From Candidatus Solincola jinzensis (lineage in GTDB: Bacteria; Actinomycetota; Geothermincolia; Geothermincolales; RBG-13-55-18): a stretch of DNA of 8,684 nt. The notes below the pieces were generated by a model that was not told where the DNA came from, did no database searches, and saw only the letters and a list, made by a program, of their open reading frames with translations. Positions 6,238-8,684 of this stretch are shown in pieces; position 1 is the stretch's first letter; each line of letters opens with the position of its first letter. The position numbers and the translations under genes are program-made. The stretch is taken from assembly GCA_015711875.1 (NCBI GenBank), contig JACVJG010000087.1, forward strand, positions 1 through 8,684, given 5' to 3'.

Positions 6238-7839
6238 TTACAATCTTTCACCACACCTGTTGCAGAACATCAGACCCACCTCGACGGCGTTGCCGCAGGC
6301 GGGGCAGAAAGCCCGGTCCGTGCGCGCTGCCCCCACCGGCTTGCCGCACTGCCTGCAGAACGATGCCCCTTCCTTCAGGGGGCTGCCGCAGGCGTCACAG
6401 ATAGCCCGGTCCGCGCGCGTTCCTTCCACCGGCTTGCCGCACTGCCTGCAGAACGATGCCCCTTCCAAAAGAGTGCTGCCGCAGGCGTCGCAGAGAGCCG
6501 GGCTTGGGCGCGCTTCTTCCACCGGCCTGCCGCACTGCCTGCAGAAGGAATGATCCTCCGCCACCTCGCTTCCGCAGGATACGCATATCCTTGACATCCG
6601 GCCCGTAACAGCGTCCGCGACTTCCTCGCGCGGCACTTCCGCCCCGCAACTCCTGCAGAACCTCGCCCCCTCGCGAAGCCTGTCGCCGCAGCGGGCGCAG
6701 AAGGTGCGTTCTGCCCCAGACCGCTGAGCAGGCGCAGCCTCCGTTACAGCAGCCATCCTTGCCTTATCCCCTGACTCGCGCAGGCGGGAGACCACTACGT
6801 CCCTGGCGTATGGGGTCTCCATGGCAAAATCTCCCTGCGAAGTAATCAGCGCATCAAAGCCCAATAGATCGTCGATAATGCCGGCAGCAAGGTCGGGGCC
6901 GGCGAGGAGAAACTTTGCTCCCCTGCTTTCCAACTCGCCGAGGTCAGCCATCCAGATGCCACCGGCGGTACGCCATCCCCCTAGCGCTGCCACCTCAATT
7001 GCCCTGGGCTCGATGATGCGCTGCGTGACCAGTCCGAAATTGACAGCCATCGTCAAACCTCGCAACAGAGGAGTCATGGCCTCATGAAACGAGTAGAGAA
7101 CACCTTCCGAGGAAGGTACCTCCCTCAATAGTCCCTTTCGTGCCATGTCCGCCAACAACCCGGGTAGCCGGCCCGGGAGATCCTGCGGCACGCGGTCGGG
7201 GGCTAGAAGCGCGAACAGCGACACCGCCCATCCGGGGTTCGCCTTCGAGACGCCGTCCTCCCAGGCTTTGGAGACGACCTCGGCCCCCACCCCTGACGGC
7301 ATGCCCCCCGCCCTAACAACCCGGAGCGCCAGGATCGCCGTGCGGTAAGCGTCCAGGCAGGCCATGAGGGCCCAGAAATCAGCCTCGGCAAGATCGAAGC
7401 TTACGGGTTCGACATACGCGACATCCTCCATCATGAGGCTCATGTGCAGGCTCTCCTCCAGCCTTTCCAGGCTCACGGGGCCTTTGAGCACCACGGCCTC
7501 CTCTGATATATCCATACCGAAACCGGGCCCCCGGGCTTCAGCGTCAGGGAAGATATACTGCCCGATAAGGTTGACACTGCCGTCTCCAACCAGCAAGGCG
7601 ATGGCGCGGTGGGGATCGAGGAGGGCGGGGACGGCCCATTTCCAGGTCTCATCCAGGCCCTCAAAGGCGGCGATGAGCTCGCCAGGATCGGCGCCATCGG
7701 CTGCAGCTCGCATGCGTGCCAGTGGCGAGAGCGCCCCCGCCACGAGCCCCTCAACGCCTGCAAGCGCCTGTAAATCTCGGCGTGGGATTGCCAGTGACCG
7801 GTATTCCATGGTTCCCTCGGAAGGCATCATTTCGGCCAT
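6238..7839 (-). CDS. Five-zinc-ribbon protein with uncharacterised N-terminal region
   Basis: 533 residues, not recognised as a named protein. Residues 1 to about 365 match no domain I can name. They look soluble and mixed alpha/beta, and LPGLLADMARKGLLREV...GVLYSFHE (225-253) could be a winged-helix-like unit, but this is a guess. No signal peptide or membrane helix is clear. The C-terminus carries five CxxC-x10-CxxC zinc ribbons with Cys at 381/384/395/398, 419/422/433/436, 450/453/464/467, 481/484/495/498 and 512/515/526/529. The last four are spaced exactly 31 residues apart. Each ribbon should bind one Zn and act in protein or nucleic-acid contact. The start follows GAGGAGG (complement of 7849-7855), nine bases away. 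The gene begins 25 bp behind the stop of the upstream gene, so the two are very likely one transcript. The zinc-ribbon call is sure, the function unknown. Confidence 0.87.
   Translation of the reverse strand: MAEMMPSEGTMEYRSLAIPRRDLQALAGVEGLVAGALSPLARMRAAADGADPGELIAAFEGLDETWKWAVPALLDPHRAIALLVGDGSVNLIGQYIFPDAEARGPGFGMDISEEAVVLKGPVSLERLEESLHMSLMMEDVAYVEPVSFDLAEADFWALMACLDAYRTAILALRVVRAGGMPSGVGAEVVSKAWEDGVSKANPGWAVSLFALLAPDRVPQDLPGRLPGLLADMARKGLLREVPSSEGVLYSFHEAMTPLLRGLTMAVNFGLVTQRIIEPRAIEVAALGGWRTAGGIWMADLGELESRGAKFLLAGPDLAAGIIDDLLGFDALITSQGDFAMETPYARDVVVSRLRESGDKARMAAVTEAAPAQRSGAERTFCARCGDRLREGARFCRSCGAEVPREEVADAVTGRMSRICVSCGSEVAEDHSFCRQCGRPVEEARPSPALCDACGSTLLEGASFCRQCGKPVEGTRADRAICDACGSPLKEGASFCRQCGKPVGAARTDRAFCPACGNAVEVGLMFCNRCGERL
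6242..6613 (-). repeat. 93-bp tandem repeat coding zinc ribbons 2-5
   Basis: Units of 93 bp (31 codons) lie at 6242-6334, 6335-6427, 6428-6520 and, more diverged, 6521-6613. The middle two agree at about 79 of 93 positions, and 40 consecutive bases (6334-6373 and 6427-6466) are identical. This is stronger identity than protein constraint alone requires, so the array probably grew by recent duplication or is kept alike by recombination. Confidence 0.85.
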
Positions 7840-7859
7840 TTGCCTCTTCCTCCTCGGCC

Positions 7860-7878
7860 GCCGCCTAAGGAAGGCGGC
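7860..7878. promoter_or_regulatory. GC-rich hairpin at the gene junction, over the upstream stop codon
   Basis: GCCGCCT (7860-7866) and AGGCGGC (7872-7878) form a perfect 7-bp stem with a 5-base loop. In the - strand mRNA it spans the stop of the upstream gene and ends 5 bases before the purine-rich ribosome site of the five-ribbon gene. It could tune translational coupling or mark an RNA cleavage point. No T-run follows, so termination is unlikely. Confidence 0.45.
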
Positions 7879-8684
7879 CAGTCCAACTGGATAGCTTCTC
7901 CATGAAATCCTCGTACCCGCCCTTGAAACCGATCTGCCTTAAAGCCGCGTCGCGTATCTCTGGCGAGATGTTCCGCATATTAATGATCCTCTCGCCCTGC
8001 GCGAAAATCTCCGGGTAGCGGGAATAATTTCCTGTGCGCTTATACGAATCCAACGCCATCTTTCTAGAAAGCTTGCACAGCTTGGCGCCCTGCTCCATGG
8101 CCTCGGATTTCGTCTTTAAAGTCACGCCCTCGCCCTTCCATCCGCGGGTGGTTTTGTAGGCCTCCATTCTGTAAAGCCCTTCCCCGTCCACGATGGTGCC
8201 TTCCGCCACCGGAGATCTGCTTTCCGGTCTCCACTTGGGCCTCATAACCGAAGGCTGGTTGCTGAAGGATTGGGCGGCTTCAGGGTTCTTGACATCCATA
8301 GCCTCCTGCCCGTGCATCTCGGTCCATGTCCGGCGCTGCTCCTGCGGGGTCATGGCCTCCCATTTCTTCTCGGGAAAGCGCGTCTTCGCCACTGCGGGAT
8401 CGAAGCCGGTGCGCTTGGCGAAGGAGTCGAAGAAGGCGTTCTCCCACTCGTGGGCGGGGACTTCCTGCCAGTACCCATAGCCTTCCCTGGTTTTCACATA
8501 CCTCTGCACTATCACGTCGTTGTCGGTGTTGATAAGGCTCGTCTGGCCCGGGGTGCGGACTCCCCCCACCTTGTAAATGCCCTTGGGGTCCCTGCTCTTC
8601 ATGTAATCTACAACGTCTTTATACACGGGCTCGTAGATCTCCTTGGCCTGCACCGCGTTGAATTCCTTCTGCAGCGCCTCCGAG
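7865..8684 (-). CDS. C-terminal part of a large protein of unknown function (5' end outside window)
   Basis: The frame is open to the window edge: before the GTG at 8651-8653 it continues as SEALQKEFNA, so that GTG is not a convincing start and the protein is longer than the 273 residues seen. It is a hydrophilic, charged protein without membrane helices or signal peptide in this part. Counting from that GTG codon, a conserved-looking core runs from 29 to 133: VGGVRTPGQTSLINTDNDVIVQR, then EVPAHEWENAFFDSFAKRTG, then AMDVKNPEAAQSFSNQ. The TDND turn (codons at 8516-8527) between short hydrophobic strands recalls the G-x-TDxD acidic motif of nucleotidyltransferase-like folds and of some large secreted or toxin-like proteins. 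This is an inference from pattern only. The C-terminal 90 residues are probably helical (SEAMEQGAKLCKLSRKMALD). It is the first gene of a likely operon with the five-ribbon gene, 25 bp downstream. Confidence 0.75.
   Translation of the reverse strand, partial: SEALQKEFNAVQAKEIYEPVYKDVVDYMKSRDPKGIYKVGGVRTPGQTSLINTDNDVIVQRYVKTREGYGYWQEVPAHEWENAFFDSFAKRTGFDPAVAKTRFPEKKWEAMTPQEQRRTWTEMHGQEAMDVKNPEAAQSFSNQPSVMRPKWRPESRSPVAEGTIVDGEGLYRMEAYKTTRGWKGEGVTLKTKSEAMEQGAKLCKLSRKMALDSYKRTGNYSRYPEIFAQGERIINMRNISPEIRDAALRQIGFKGGYEDFMEKLSSWTGRLP

Noticed and set aside
6242..6613. CRISPR-like periodic repeats
   Set aside because: The 93-bp period is in frame and encodes zinc ribbons; there are no unique spacers between identical short repeats.
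7364..7894. A 176-codon + strand open frame antisense to the five-ribbon gene
   Set aside because: Ser/Ala/Arg-rich shadow of the - strand gene, with no motif.

Overview
The window is GC-rich bacterial chromosome with dense coding, frequent G/C third positions and some GTG or TTG starts. The gene mix is short-chain dehydrogenases, an acetoacetate-decarboxylase-family enzyme and zinc-ribbon membrane proteins. This would fit a high-GC actinobacterial or similar environmental genome, but no rRNA, tRNA or ribosomal-protein marker is present to prove it, so the taxonomic guess is weak.

Layout. The left half is read on the + strand. It holds the 3' half of a short-chain dehydrogenase (SDR) cut by the window edge (2-448), a 569-bp non-coding stretch with hairpins and short repeats (449-1017), a 12-helix membrane protein built from two 6-helix halves (1018-2259), a 322-bp gap, an acetoacetate-decarboxylase-family protein (2582-3367) and a complete SDR (3506-4312). 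The right half is read on the - strand, in transcription order: the C-terminal part of a large protein cut by the right edge (7865-8684), a 533-aa protein ending in five zinc ribbons (6238-7839), a 392-bp gap, and a 435-aa membrane-anchored zinc-ribbon protein (4538-5845). The two halves meet tail to tail at 4313-4537, where hairpins and one copy of a short intergenic repeat lie.

How the genes may work together. The decarboxylase-like enzyme and the SDR directly behind it form a likely two-gene metabolic unit acting on beta-keto or hydroxy acids or ketones; the upstream partial SDR may belong to the same theme. On the - strand, the C-terminal fragment and the five-ribbon protein are 25 bp apart and probably co-transcribed. 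The single-ribbon membrane protein has the layout of a cytosolic ribbon, one membrane helix and external domains, as in TcaA/YvbJ-type envelope proteins. Their joint role is unknown.

The recurring theme is duplication at several scales: a 2x6-helix protein, a 78-residue tandem repeat in the single-ribbon protein, 93-bp tandem zinc-ribbon units, a leftover copy of the 3' end of the decarboxylase-like gene in the gap behind it, and a 15-bp tandem repeat in the first gap. No CRISPR array, insertion sequence, tRNA or rRNA was recognised. I see no proven new system; the least explained part is the - strand pair of the truncated protein and the five-ribbon protein.
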